NCBI GenBank assembly: GCA_965226755.1
Contig: CBDDDT010000004.1
Location: 1-64,000 of the forward strand
Reading direction: 5' to 3'
DNA from: Bog-113 sp965226755
GTDB taxonomy: Bacteria > Acidobacteriota > Terriglobia > Bryobacterales > Bryobacteraceae
DNA: 64,000 bases
The notes beneath the pieces are model-generated. The model had not been told where the DNA came from and ran no database searches. It was given only the letters and a program-made list of their open reading frames with translations. Every line of letters begins with the position of its first letter. The stretch's first letter is position 1. Below, piece after piece: positions 54,910 through 63,541 of the stretch. Made by a program: the position numbers and the translations under genes.

Positions 54910-55716
54910 TCACCCGTTCGCACCTCGTTCGAATTCCGCTGGCGGAACATATCCCAGCGCAGAGTGTAAACGTCTTTCGTTATAAACCCGCTCCAGAAAC
55001 TCGCTTATGCTGGAGAGGGCGTCCTGAAAATCGCAGTATTCGTTCCGGTAAACCTCCTCATATTTCAACGTCTTCATGAATGACTCGCAAGCTGCGTTGT
55101 CGTACGGATTACCTTTACGGCTCATGCTGATCGTGGCGCCGCGCTGCTTCAATATGTCGGTGTAATCCAACGAAGCATACTGCACGCCGCGATCGGAGTG
55201 ATGCACCAGACCGGGCGAAGGTTGCCGCTCGACGAGTGCCATCCGCAAAGCCGCGACCGCGAGCCCCGCTTCCAGCGATCGACCTAACGCCCAGCCGATC
55301 ACCCGCCGAGAAAAGGCGTCCAGCACCACGGCAAGATAGATGAACTCGTGGCGCAATCGGATATAGGTGATGTCGGAAACCCACAGCTGATCGATCTCTG
55401 TGGGCTGCATCTCTCGCGCCAGATTCGGATAGATCGGGAGATGATGACGTGAGTCAGTCGTGGCGCGGAAAGCGCGGCGGCCTACGCACAGCAGGTTGTC
55501 TTCGCGCATCATCCGCAGCACGCGCTTCTGATTGACTTCGAAACCACGACGACGTAGTTCCAGCGCAATCCTCCGGTAGCCATAACTGGGCCATTCCAAA
55601 GCCACTCGCTGCATCTGGTCGCGCAGTTCCATTTCTGCCGGTTCGGTCCGTCGAGGCACACGCCAGCGATAAAAACCGGCTCTACTCAAGCCGGTCATCT
55701 GACAAAGAGCGCTCAC
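54910..55716 (-). CDS. IS3 transposase orfB
   Basis: 268 residues. The N-terminal LSRAGFYRWRVPRR and YGYRRIALELRRRGFEVNQK are the HTH_21-type region, followed by the DDE core: WVSDITYIRLRHEFIYLAVV, LVHHSDRGVQYASLDYTDIL and GNPYDNAACESFMKTLKYEE. The start overlaps the orfA stop by four bases, which suits the usual -1 frameshift to make the fused OrfAB transposase. Intact. Confidence 0.92.
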   Translation of the reverse strand: MSALCQMTGLSRAGFYRWRVPRRTEPAEMELRDQMQRVALEWPSYGYRRIALELRRRGFEVNQKRVLRMMREDNLLCVGRRAFRATTDSRHHLPIYPNLAREMQPTEIDQLWVSDITYIRLRHEFIYLAVVLDAFSRRVIGWALGRSLEAGLAVAALRMALVERQPSPGLVHHSDRGVQYASLDYTDILKQRGATISMSRKGNPYDNAACESFMKTLKYEEVYRNEYCDFQDALSSISEFLERVYNERRLHSALGYVPPAEFERGANG

Positions 55717-56096
55717 GGCTTCGCCTTTCGAGGCTTGCTGCTGGACTTCTTCAAACAGACATCCTCGCCACTGACGACGGCTGGCGGGTGATGATCCCTG
55801 AAATGCTGTAAGGCCTTTTTTAAAAAGTCATTTTCCATGGTGAGCTGGCCAATCTTGCGCTCCAGTTCGGCCACGCGGCGCCCCTCATCGACAACCGCCA
55901 GGTCGCCCATGACGCGCCGGCCGAGGCCCGGGAACGCCGCATCCCCTTTGGCGCGCCACTCGCCCCGCCAACGTTCCAGCAGCTTGGGGCTGAGTTGATA
56001 TTTTCGCGCTATTTCACCGGACGTTGAGCCCGCATCGAGTGCGCGCATCGCCGTGATCTTCAAATCGCGGCTGTAAACAGCTCGGGACAAATCCAT
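55713..56096 (-). CDS. IS3 transposase orfA (HTH and leucine zipper)
   Basis: 127 residues. DLKITAMRALDAGSTSGEIA and RKYQLSPKLLERWRGEWRAK are the helix-turn-helix, and RRVAELERKIGQLTMENDFL continues as leucine-zipper dimerisation helix with KKALQHFRD. Standard OrfA of IS3-family elements (transposase_8). The stop overlaps orfB. Confidence 0.9.
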   Translation of the reverse strand: MDLSRAVYSRDLKITAMRALDAGSTSGEIARKYQLSPKLLERWRGEWRAKGDAAFPGLGRRVMGDLAVVDEGRRVAELERKIGQLTMENDFLKKALQHFRDHHPPAVVSGEDVCLKKSSSKPRKAKP

Positions 56097-56180
56097 TCCT
56101 CACTCCATTCAATGTATTTGCTCCCTTAACTCGCTGTCTCATTTTTGGGGTTCACTCCAGTCCGAGGAGACCACCTCCAT

Positions 56181-57146
56181 ATGAATTCCCGCATTCGCAG
56201 ACGCTTATCTCACCAAGCCGCCGCAAAAGCCGCCGGCGCAAGAGCTACCCAACAAGGCGCCGCCGCAAAGAGCGCCGCCCAACAAGCCGTCGTCGCACAA
56301 ACCGCGCAAGCGGCCCCATCCGCCCCACGCCCGCCGCTTCCACCCGCCCGAACCGTCGTCTTCGCACCCGTCCCCGCTTCTCCCGCCGCGCTGCAAACCA
56401 CATCAGCCGCTCTCCCTGCCCGCGCTCCCCACGCGCCCGGACCCAAAAGTCCCCAAGCTCGCCAGCGCATTCGCCTCAACGCTTATCAGCACGGCCTCAC
56501 CGGGCAGTTCCTGATGGTCCCGGTTGACGAGATGCCTTTTTATAACGCCACCTCCGCCGGATTTCACCGCCGTTTCCAGCCGGCCGACTCCTTTGAAGCG
56601 CAGCTCCTCCAGAAGATCATCGACACCAACTGGCGCCTCAATATTTGTGCCGCTCTCGAAACCAACCTGTTCGGCGTGGGCGCGGTCGATTACGCTGAGT
56701 CCGGCAACCATGACGACTGTGTCGAATCCATCCTCGCCCGTTGCCGCGCATGGTCCGACATGGGCAACCAGTTCGAACGCCTCGGCCGCTATGAGACCAG
56801 CCTCAATCGCCGCTTCATTCGTCTCATCGCCGAACTGGAACGCGCCCAGGCTGCGCGCGTCGCCCGTGAGCAGCGCGCCCAATCCGGCCAAACGGTTCCG
56901 CCTCAGGAATGCGCGTCGGCCCTCTCGCTCCTCTCCGCCGCGCAACCCGAACCCGCCCCCGAAACTGCCGCAACCCCTGCCGTTTCCCAAGCCGCCGTTT
57001 CCAGCCAACTCGCTGAAAACGAACCGGTTCTCTCCCCAGACGATTTGTTTCGCAAAAATCAGGAACCCGCTCCTTCTCCCTCCCTGAGCGATCAAGAAAG
57101 CCCGTCGTTTCCGCTCCCTCCACCGGCTCACTCCCAAAATTCATAG
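56181..57146 (+). CDS. Acidobacterial protein with NAxxHGLTG motif, unknown
   Basis: 321 residues from ATG 56,181 (22 bases outside the IS3 end). N-terminal 95 residues are Ala/Gln/Pro-rich. The core SPQARQRIRLNAYQHGLTGQ, FYNATSAGFHRRFQPADSFE and AQLLQKIIDTNWRLNICAAL resembles a large acidobacterial/planctomycete family whose members begin with a plant-like S-x-GPxx..NAxxHGLTA block; its function is unknown. Then a helical segment and a Pro/Ser-rich tail. The IS3 insertion may have replaced its original promoter. Confidence 0.5.
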   Translation: MNSRIRRRLSHQAAAKAAGARATQQGAAAKSAAQQAVVAQTAQAAPSAPRPPLPPARTVVFAPVPASPAALQTTSAALPARAPHAPGPKSPQARQRIRLNAYQHGLTGQFLMVPVDEMPFYNATSAGFHRRFQPADSFEAQLLQKIIDTNWRLNICAALETNLFGVGAVDYAESGNHDDCVESILARCRAWSDMGNQFERLGRYETSLNRRFIRLIAELERAQAARVAREQRAQSGQTVPPQECASALSLLSAAQPEPAPETAATPAVSQAAVSSQLAENEPVLSPDDLFRKNQEPAPSPSLSDQESPSFPLPPPAHSQNS

Positions 57147-57480
57147 GTTGGCATTCCGCCTGCTGCTGACTGGAAAAGGCCCAGGCTGCCGCGCCGGGAG
57201 AAGCACGATCGTTATGATAAACTTGAGACTAAATCGCGGGTCGCCCCTGCGGATTCCAGAATGCGGAACGCTCCCGTGCAACCTCTTGTCCGCGCTTTAC
57301 GTAAGCATTAGAGAATTGGTCGGATTCGTAACCACGGCGGCGCTCTCTTCGCCCTCCTGATGACGAAATTCGATGGGAAGCAACAATCGTCGGCCGAAGT
57401 CGAACGGCGGGGGAAATTGTGATCGCAATGGGAAGTGATCGCCGCAAGGGGATGCACCGGAATCAACGAGTGACACCGAA
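57147..57480. other. 334-base intergenic region with short tandem duplication at the tonB start
   Basis: Near the end GAGTGACACCGAAA occurs twice (about 57,468-57,481 and 57,486-57,499), the second copy lying inside the coding start (codons S-D-T-E). Otherwise no gene, RNA or terminator is seen. Confidence 0.5.
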
Positions 57481-58479
57481 ATGATGAGTGACACCGAAAC
57501 CACAACTGTCTCGCCTGAGATTCAGTCTGCCGCCGACGACCACCTCAGCCGCCTTCTTCCCATGACGGTGGAAGAGCCTTGGTACAAGTCGCTCTACGAC
57601 AACGTCCGCGAAACCTTCAACCCCCCTAAGCTTCCGCCGCTTGTGCTCACCTCCAAGCCGGTGGCCGTCAAGAGCATCTGGGGCATGTACTCCCCGGATA
57701 AGAAAAACTGGGGCTATTCCGTCGCGGTCATCGTCGGCATCATTATTCTGCTCGGAACCGTTTTCTCCACGAAGGTCGTTCAGGATCAAGTCAAGCAGTT
57801 GGCCTCCATCGATCTCATCGCTCCCTACATTCCGGAGATGAAGATCAAGAAGAACACCCTGGCTGGCGGCGGCGGTGGCGGCGATCGCTCCCCCACTCCC
57901 GCCAGCAAAGGCAAGCTTCCCAAACTTGCGCTCAAGCAGTTCGTTCCGCCTGAGGTCATCGTTCATAACGAACACCCCAAACTGACGATGGAACCGACCA
58001 TCGTGCTCCCGCCCGATACCCCGGTTCCTGTCGTAAATTCAACGACTCTGGGCGATCCGCTCTCTCGTGTAGCGGAACTCTCGAACGGCACGGGTTCCGG
58101 CGGCGGCATCGGAATCGGTAATCGCGGCGGCGTCGGCTCCGGCGACGGGGCCGGATTCGGACCCGGTCACGGCGGCGGCACCGGCGGCGGAGCTTACCGC
58201 GTCGGCGGCGGCGTCAGCGCTCCCGTCATCCTGCATCAGGTCGATCCGGAATATTCCGAGGAAGCCCGTAAAGCCAAGTACAGCGGAACTGTTCTCCTCC
58301 GCATCGTAGTGGACCCCACCGGCCGCGTCACCAAGGCCGAAGTCGTCCGCAGCCTCGGCATGGGTCTCGATGAAAAGGCAATCGAAGCCGTTAACAAGTG
58401 GAAATTCAAACCCGGCACCCGCAACGGATCGCCCGTACCGGTCCTGGCTACCGTCGAAGTCAATTTCCGCCTTCTTTAA
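57481..58479 (+). CDS. TonB-family energy transducer with Gly-rich linker
   Basis: 332 residues. A cytoplasmic start, a single membrane helix (WGYSVAVIVGIIILLGTVFS, about residues 77-97), a Pro/Lys periplasmic spacer, a very Gly-rich stretch around residues 200-240, and the C-terminal TonB domain: VDPEYSEEARKAKYSGTVLL, RIVVDPTGRVTKAEVVRSLG and LDEKAIEAVNKWKFKPGT. It would couple the proton gradient (through ExbB/ExbD, not seen here) to outer-membrane receptors. The upstream tandem repeat complicates the start; ATG 57,481 or 57,484. Confidence 0.85.
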   Translation: MMSDTETTTVSPEIQSAADDHLSRLLPMTVEEPWYKSLYDNVRETFNPPKLPPLVLTSKPVAVKSIWGMYSPDKKNWGYSVAVIVGIIILLGTVFSTKVVQDQVKQLASIDLIAPYIPEMKIKKNTLAGGGGGGDRSPTPASKGKLPKLALKQFVPPEVIVHNEHPKLTMEPTIVLPPDTPVPVVNSTTLGDPLSRVAELSNGTGSGGGIGIGNRGGVGSGDGAGFGPGHGGGTGGGAYRVGGGVSAPVILHQVDPEYSEEARKAKYSGTVLLRIVVDPTGRVTKAEVVRSLGMGLDEKAIEAVNKWKFKPGTRNGSPVPVLATVEVNFRLL

Positions 58480-58587
58480 TCATCGCGCCGCCTGCATCCT
58501 GATAGAATTCTCGACGGATGCAGGTAACCCGGTGTAGCGCCTTCATTTGCCGTCCGCCCGCCTCCAGCTTCACCCCTTGGAGCCCTC

Positions 58588-59622
58588 TTGCCTGAACTTA
58601 CTCGCCGCCATTTCCTCGCCGGTTCCGCCGCCGGAGCCCTTCTCGCCGCCGCGCCCCTCGTCTCGGCCGAAGCGCGCAGCCCCTTCGGCATCTGCATCTA
58701 CTCCTATGGAGGAACCCGCCGGTTCGCCACTACCCTCGACTTCCTCGACCATTGTCACGAGCTCGGCGCCGCCGGCATTCAGATGCCGCTCACCTCGCTT
58801 GATTCCGCCTTCGCCGCCCAGGTCCGCGCCAAAACCGCCCAATACGGCATGTACTACGAAGGCATCGTCTCGCTTCCCGGAGCATGGAACGGCAAGACCG
58901 ACGCCGCCGCGTTTGAACAGCAGATCGTCGCCGCCAAAGCTGCCGGCGCCTCTGTCGTCCGTTCCGCCTGCCTCCCTTCCCGCCGCTATGAAACCTTCAC
59001 CGACGCCGCGCAATGGGAGCAGTTCAAGGTCGCCAGCCACAACGCCCTGAACACGGCCAAACCGATCCTCGAAAAGCACAAGGTCGCCCTTGCGCTCGAA
59101 AACCATAAGGATTGGACTATCGACGAAATGCACGCCCTTCTCGAGAAGCATTCCGGCGAGTATCTCGGCTCATGCCTCGATTTCGGCAACAATATCGCCC
59201 TTCTTGATCCTCCTGACGCCGTTCTCAAACTCGCGCCATTCGCCATCTCCACTCACGTCAAAGACATCGCCGTCCAGCCTGATCCCAAAGGCTTTCTCAT
59301 GGCCGAAGTGCCCCTCGGAGAAGGCGTTGTCAGCGTCAGCGCTCTGGTCTCCGCCATCCGCAAAGCCCGTCCCGCCAACCGGTTCAACTTTGAGATGATC
59401 ACCCGCGACCCGCTCGTCATCCCTTGCAAGACGGACGCTTATTGGGTCACTTTCCCGGACCGCAAGGCCGCCTATCTCGAGCCCGCTCTGCGTCTCGCCC
59501 AAAGCCATACCGGTCCCCCGCTCACGCAAGTCGCCTCCCAGCCGAAGGACGATCAGATCGCGCTGGCCGAAACCAATCTCAAGCTCTGTCTCGAATACGC
59601 CCGGCGCCACTTCGCCAGCTGA
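58588..59622 (+). CDS. Tat-exported sugar phosphate isomerase/epimerase-like protein
   Basis: 344 residues from a TTG start (58,588). The signal is RRHFLAGSAAGALLAAAPLV, a twin-arginine type. The TIM barrel shows FGICIYSYGGTRRFATTLDF, KHKVALALENHKDWTIDEMH (metal Glu), GSCLDFGNNIALLDPP, AISTHVKDIAVQPD and FNFEMITRDPLVIPC. Common in Acidobacteria, often acting on unusual sugars in the periplasm. The stop overlaps the next ATG (TGATG), indicating coupled translation. Confidence 0.82.
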   Translation: MPELTRRHFLAGSAAGALLAAAPLVSAEARSPFGICIYSYGGTRRFATTLDFLDHCHELGAAGIQMPLTSLDSAFAAQVRAKTAQYGMYYEGIVSLPGAWNGKTDAAAFEQQIVAAKAAGASVVRSACLPSRRYETFTDAAQWEQFKVASHNALNTAKPILEKHKVALALENHKDWTIDEMHALLEKHSGEYLGSCLDFGNNIALLDPPDAVLKLAPFAISTHVKDIAVQPDPKGFLMAEVPLGEGVVSVSALVSAIRKARPANRFNFEMITRDPLVIPCKTDAYWVTFPDRKAAYLEPALRLAQSHTGPPLTQVASQPKDDQIALAETNLKLCLEYARRHFAS

Positions 59623-60470
59623 TGCCTTTCCAGATCTATTCCGAACCGGCGCGCTCCATCCTCACGCCCACGTCCGGCTTTATCGCCGAAGCGGGCTTTA
59701 CTCACTCGCTTACCCCCGCGCGCAATTGCACTTACGGCTGCTCTTACTGCTACGTCCCCACCATGGGTATCTACGGCGGCCTTCGCGGCGATGACGTCAA
59801 AGCCTGGGGAAGCCGGACCACCTTCAAATCCAACGCGCCCGCGCTGCTCGCCCGCGCTCTCCGGCCCGATCAGGTCATTTACTGCTCGCCGCTGGTCGAC
59901 CCTTTTCAGCCCGCCGAATCCGCGGCCGGCGCCATGTCCGCCATCCTCGACGCCGTCGCCCAACGGCCCCCGCGCATCTTCGTCCTCCAGACCCGCAGCT
60001 CCCGCATCCTTCAACACCTGGACGTGCTGCACCGCATCGCGCACCGCGCCGTCCTCCGCGTGAGCTTCTCCATCACCACCAGCGATGAGGCGATCCGCCG
60101 CGCCTACGAGCCGCATTGCGAGCCGGTCGAACGCCGCTTCGACGTCGTCGCCCAGCTCGTCGCCGAAGGCATCGACACGTTTGTCGCGCTCGCCCCGTTG
60201 CTCCCCTGCGACCCCGATCAGCTGCTCGATCGCGCGCTCCACGCCACCCGCAATCCCATCCTTTGCGACCCGCTCCATACTCGCGCCGGCAAGCCGCGCG
60301 GCGCCACCACCCGCGAGGCCGCCGTCCGCATCAGTGAGCGCCTCGGTCTGTCCCACTGGCATGACCCGGCTTTCCAGGACTTCACCGTCCGCCGCCTTTC
60401 CGCCCGCGCCGCCGCCGCCGGACGCCCCTTCGCCACCGGCCCCGCCGCCTTCCGTTTTCTCGTCCAGTAA
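59622..60470 (+). CDS. Radical SAM protein (spore-photoproduct-lyase-like, Rv2578c type)
   Basis: 282 residues starting MPFQIYSEPARSILTPTSGF. The iron-sulfur cluster motif C-x3-C-x2-C is in ARNCTYGCSYCYVPTMGIYG. RILQHLDVLHRIAHRAVLRV and SFSITTSDEAIRRAYEPHCE are the downstream radical SAM strands. Relatives are of unknown reaction. Coupled to the sugar-isomerase gene upstream, and 15 bases before the aldehyde dehydrogenase. Confidence 0.85.
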   Translation: MPFQIYSEPARSILTPTSGFIAEAGFTHSLTPARNCTYGCSYCYVPTMGIYGGLRGDDVKAWGSRTTFKSNAPALLARALRPDQVIYCSPLVDPFQPAESAAGAMSAILDAVAQRPPRIFVLQTRSSRILQHLDVLHRIAHRAVLRVSFSITTSDEAIRRAYEPHCEPVERRFDVVAQLVAEGIDTFVALAPLLPCDPDQLLDRALHATRNPILCDPLHTRAGKPRGATTREAAVRISERLGLSHWHDPAFQDFTVRRLSARAAAAGRPFATGPAAFRFLVQ

Positions 60471-60485
60471 CCTGAACTTGTATTC

Positions 60486-61964
60486 ATGACCTACCTCTCT
60501 CAGCTCGGCATTGAAGCCGTGAACGGCGACGGCACGGCCGGAGAAATCTCCTCATTCAGCCCCGGCGACGGCCGCCCCATCGCGCGCGTCCGCACCCACA
60601 CCCGCGCCGAATACGACGCCCTGGTCGATTCCGCCCGGGAAGCCTTTCTCGCCTGGCGCCTCGTCCCCGCTCCCGTCCGCGGCGACATCGTGCGCGAGAT
60701 CGCCATCGAACTGCGCGCCCGCAAGTCCGCCCTCGGCGCGCTCGTCACCCGCGAGATGGGCAAGATCCTCGCCGAAGGCGAAGGCGAAGTCCAGGAGATG
60801 ATCGACATCGCCGACTTCGCCGTCGGCCTCTCGCGCCAGCTCTACGGAAAGACCATGCATAGCGAGCGCCCCGGCCATCGCATGTATGAGCAGTGGCACC
60901 CGCTCGGCCCCGTCGGCGTCATCAGCGCCTTCAACTTCCCCGTCGCCGTATGGGCGTGGAACGCCATGCTCGCGCTGGTCTGCGGTGATTCCGTCGTATG
61001 GAAGCCTTCTCCCAAGACCACGCTGTGCGCCATCGCCGTCCACAACATCTGCCGCCATGTCCTCGCGCGCCACGGCCATCCGCACGTGCTCACGTGCGTC
61101 ATCGGCTCCAATGAGACCGTCGGGGAAGCCATGCTCGCCGACCGCCGTCTGCCGCTCATCAGCTTCACCGGCTCCAGCGCCGTCGGCCGCCACGTCGCCA
61201 CCGTCGTGGGCCACCGGCTCGGGCGCAGCCTCCTCGAACTGGGCGGCAATAACGCCATCATCGTCATGGAAGATGCCAGTTTTGATCTGGCTCTGCGCGG
61301 CGTCCTGTTCGGCTCGGTCGGCACCGCCGGCCAGCGCTGCACCTCCACGCGCCGCCTCTTCCTGCAGCACGGCGTCTCCGCGCGCATGACGGAAGCGATC
61401 GTCGCCGCCTACCGCCAGGTCCGCATCGGAGATCCCATGCAGCCCGATACGCTCATGGGACCGCTGGTCAGCGAAGACGCCGTACGCCGCATGCAAGCCG
61501 CGCTCGAAACCATCCGCGCGCAGGGCGGGGAAGTCATCTTCGGCGGCAATCCCCTCGGCGGCTGCTACGTCGAGCCCGCCCTGGTCCGCGCTCCTCACCA
61601 CCTGCCCGCCATGCGCGAGGAAGTCTTCGCGCCCATCCTCTACGTGATCGATTTCCCGGATCTCGACACCGCCCTCGAGTGGCACAACGATGTGCCGCAA
61701 GGCCTGTCATCCTCCATCTTCACTAACAACCTCATCGCCGCTGAAACGTTCCTCAGCTTCCGCGGTTCCGATTGCGGCATCGCCAACGTCAACATCGGCA
61801 CCAGCGGCGCGGAGATCGGCGGCGCCTTCGGCGGCGAGAAAGACACCGGCGGCGGACGCGAATCCGGAAGCGACTCCTGGAAGGCCTACATGCGCCGCCA
61901 GACCAACACCATCAACTGGTCCCGCGAACTTCCGCTCGCGCAAGGCATCCAGTTCGCGCTCTAA
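60486..61964 (+). CDS. Aldehyde dehydrogenase, ALDH7/aminoadipate-semialdehyde type
   Basis: 492 residues. ALDH fold: WHPLGPVGVISAFNFPVAVW, GDSVVWKPSPKTTLCAIAV (NAD), SFTGSSAVGRHVATVVGHRL, LLELGGNNAIIVMEDASFDL with catalytic Glu and GTAGQRCTSTRRLFLQHGVS with catalytic Cys. The C-terminal GEKDTGGGRESGSDSWKAYM is the family-7 signature, so it probably oxidises alpha-aminoadipate semialdehyde or piperideine-6-carboxylate in lysine breakdown. The neighbours do not confirm the pathway. Confidence 0.92.
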   Translation: MTYLSQLGIEAVNGDGTAGEISSFSPGDGRPIARVRTHTRAEYDALVDSAREAFLAWRLVPAPVRGDIVREIAIELRARKSALGALVTREMGKILAEGEGEVQEMIDIADFAVGLSRQLYGKTMHSERPGHRMYEQWHPLGPVGVISAFNFPVAVWAWNAMLALVCGDSVVWKPSPKTTLCAIAVHNICRHVLARHGHPHVLTCVIGSNETVGEAMLADRRLPLISFTGSSAVGRHVATVVGHRLGRSLLELGGNNAIIVMEDASFDLALRGVLFGSVGTAGQRCTSTRRLFLQHGVSARMTEAIVAAYRQVRIGDPMQPDTLMGPLVSEDAVRRMQAALETIRAQGGEVIFGGNPLGGCYVEPALVRAPHHLPAMREEVFAPILYVIDFPDLDTALEWHNDVPQGLSSSIFTNNLIAAETFLSFRGSDCGIANVNIGTSGAEIGGAFGGEKDTGGGRESGSDSWKAYMRRQTNTINWSRELPLAQGIQFAL

Positions 61965-63541
61965 GGATTCAGCAGCGCCAGCTTCAGCGCCACCCTTACC
62001 TGCTGCCCTTCATCCACCGTCACCTGTTGCGCGAACGCGTCGTAAATCGGCAGCGAGTCGGGGCTCGCGTATTCTACATTCAGCGGATCCGGCCACGCGT
62101 AGACCACATACTGCCCTGGCCGCAGATCCCCGATTAGAATGGGGCGCACCACGGCCGGCTCGTTCGGGGCCGGCACCGTCGCCTCCGCCACCGTGAGCAT
62201 CTCGCCGTCTTTGGCTTCCAGCACCGTGACATGCGCCGGCGTGCGATGCCCCTTGTCGGGCCACGTCACCGTCGCCTCGATCGTCGCGCCTTTCGGGCTC
62301 ACCGTGATCTGCACGGGAAGCGACGCGCCGTCCTCCACCACCGTCACCTTGCCGTGGAGCACGTCTTTGCCGCCCTGCGTCGCCGCCTGCACGTACCAGT
62401 TCGGCTTCACCGTCGCCAGCAGCCGGTAGCTGCCCGGAGGAATGTCCCCGCCCAGAGCGAACGTCGTCCCCCTTACCGCCGTGCTCGCGGAATTCAGGAG
62501 AGATTCCACCCCGATCCCGGACACTACCTCCCCGGCGGAGCTCCCATCGTACGCGGCGATCGTGCCCCGCAAAGATGGACCGCCGTTCACCGCGACGTTT
62601 ATATCCTCGGCATCATCCCCGCTCACCGTCACCGCGCTGTACCCGGTGAGCTGGCGCCCGTTCCGGTCGCGGTATCCCGCCGCCACCAGATAGTCTCCTT
62701 CCGGGACGCCCGACAGACTGAACTTCGAAGTCGTCTTGTCGTAACGCGACTGCACCGCCGGCATCACCCGGCTGGCCGCGTCCGGGGCCGGGAAAAGGCC
62801 TATCTGCATTTCCGCCTGTCCCGGCGCCACGCGCCCCCGGATACGGAACGTCGGGGTCGAAGTCATTTGCACATTGGCCTGCTGCTCCGTCCCCGGACGC
62901 AGGTCCACTGTCTGGGCGCTGCCCGCGTCCGTCGTGTTCGGGTAATACGTCACGGCGTATCCCAATTCGTTTCCGTCGTCGTTCTCCTTGGGCGCGGGCG
63001 CGACCGCCGCCACGAAGCATTTGCCTGGTCCGAGCCCGGCGACGCGGAACAATCCCCGATCGTCGGTGACGGCTGTCTCCCGATCCTGGAGCTGCCGCCG
63101 TCCGCTTACGATGACCGGCCGGAGCACGATCACCTTCGCCCCCTGAATCGGATCGCCGTCCCCGTTGCTGACCGCGCCGGTGAGCACCGCTTGCGGGTCC
63201 AGGGTGAGCGAGAAGTGATCGGGTTGCGTGCCCGAAACCAGAATCACTTGGCGGTAGGCCCCGTCGCCTTGCGCATAACCCCGGCGCGTGGCGCCCAGAG
63301 CGTATTCCCCGGTGGGAACCTCCAAGAAATGAAAGCTGCCGGAGGAGTCCGTCCGGCCCGACCGCGTTTGTCCATTCGGCGTGGTCGCTTGCAGTGTGAT
63401 GTCGGCCCGCGCGACCGGCTTGGCGCTCACCGAGTCCAGAACGGTCCCGGTGATATCGAAATGGTCTCCAGCCGTTACCGGGCTCGGAAGTTGCGCCGTT
63501 GCGCGCAGGGTCAGCAATAAGCTAATGGCGAGAAAGCGCAT
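61961..63541 (-). CDS. Exported protein with carboxypeptidase-regulatory-like domains
   Basis: 526 residues. Signal peptide (FLAISLLLTLRATAQ). Repeated beta-sandwich units of the CarboxypepD_reg type: DITGTVLDSVSAKPVARADI, LTGAVSNGDGDPIQGAKVIV and later SLRGTIAAYDGSSAGEVVSG. Typical acidobacterial envelope protein; probably carbohydrate or surface binding. Four-base overlap with the ALDH stop on the other strand. The upstream RND gene overlaps its start by 20 bases, so the two likely form an operon. Confidence 0.8.
   Translation of the reverse strand: MRFLAISLLLTLRATAQLPSPVTAGDHFDITGTVLDSVSAKPVARADITLQATTPNGQTRSGRTDSSGSFHFLEVPTGEYALGATRRGYAQGDGAYRQVILVSGTQPDHFSLTLDPQAVLTGAVSNGDGDPIQGAKVIVLRPVIVSGRRQLQDRETAVTDDRGLFRVAGLGPGKCFVAAVAPAPKENDDGNELGYAVTYYPNTTDAGSAQTVDLRPGTEQQANVQMTSTPTFRIRGRVAPGQAEMQIGLFPAPDAASRVMPAVQSRYDKTTSKFSLSGVPEGDYLVAAGYRDRNGRQLTGYSAVTVSGDDAEDINVAVNGGPSLRGTIAAYDGSSAGEVVSGIGVESLLNSASTAVRGTTFALGGDIPPGSYRLLATVKPNWYVQAATQGGKDVLHGKVTVVEDGASLPVQITVSPKGATIEATVTWPDKGHRTPAHVTVLEAKDGEMLTVAEATVPAPNEPAVVRPILIGDLRPGQYVVYAWPDPLNVEYASPDSLPIYDAFAQQVTVDEGQQVRVALKLALLNP

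Larger units (their letters stand above)
54633..56159 (-). mobile_element. IS3-family insertion sequence, 1,527 bp, 3-bp target duplication
   Basis: Ends are imperfect inverted repeats: left TGAAGTGAACCCC then TGAGACA and AGTTAAG; right (reverse complement) TGGAGTGAACCCC, TGAGACA and AGTTAAG at the same spacing. GTC flanks both sides (54,630-54,632 and 56,160-56,162), the 3-bp duplication normal for IS3. It holds orfA and orfB on the minus strand. Between left end and orfB stop there are about 250 unassigned bases with a 9-bp hairpin (CTCGGAGCG at 54,795-54,803 with CGCTCCGAG at 54,812-54,820). Confidence 0.88.

Noticed and set aside
56096..56181. IS3 end supplying an outward promoter for the 56,181 gene
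   Set aside because: No convincing -35/-10 pair seen in the terminal 60 bases.
60552..61700. 382-codon antisense frame over the aldehyde dehydrogenase
   Set aside because: Shadow; the ALDH frame has all catalytic residues.
62231..63520. 429-codon plus-strand frame over the carboxypeptidase-regulatory-like gene
   Set aside because: Arg/His/Pro-rich, no signal or domain, opposite to a well-formed exported protein.
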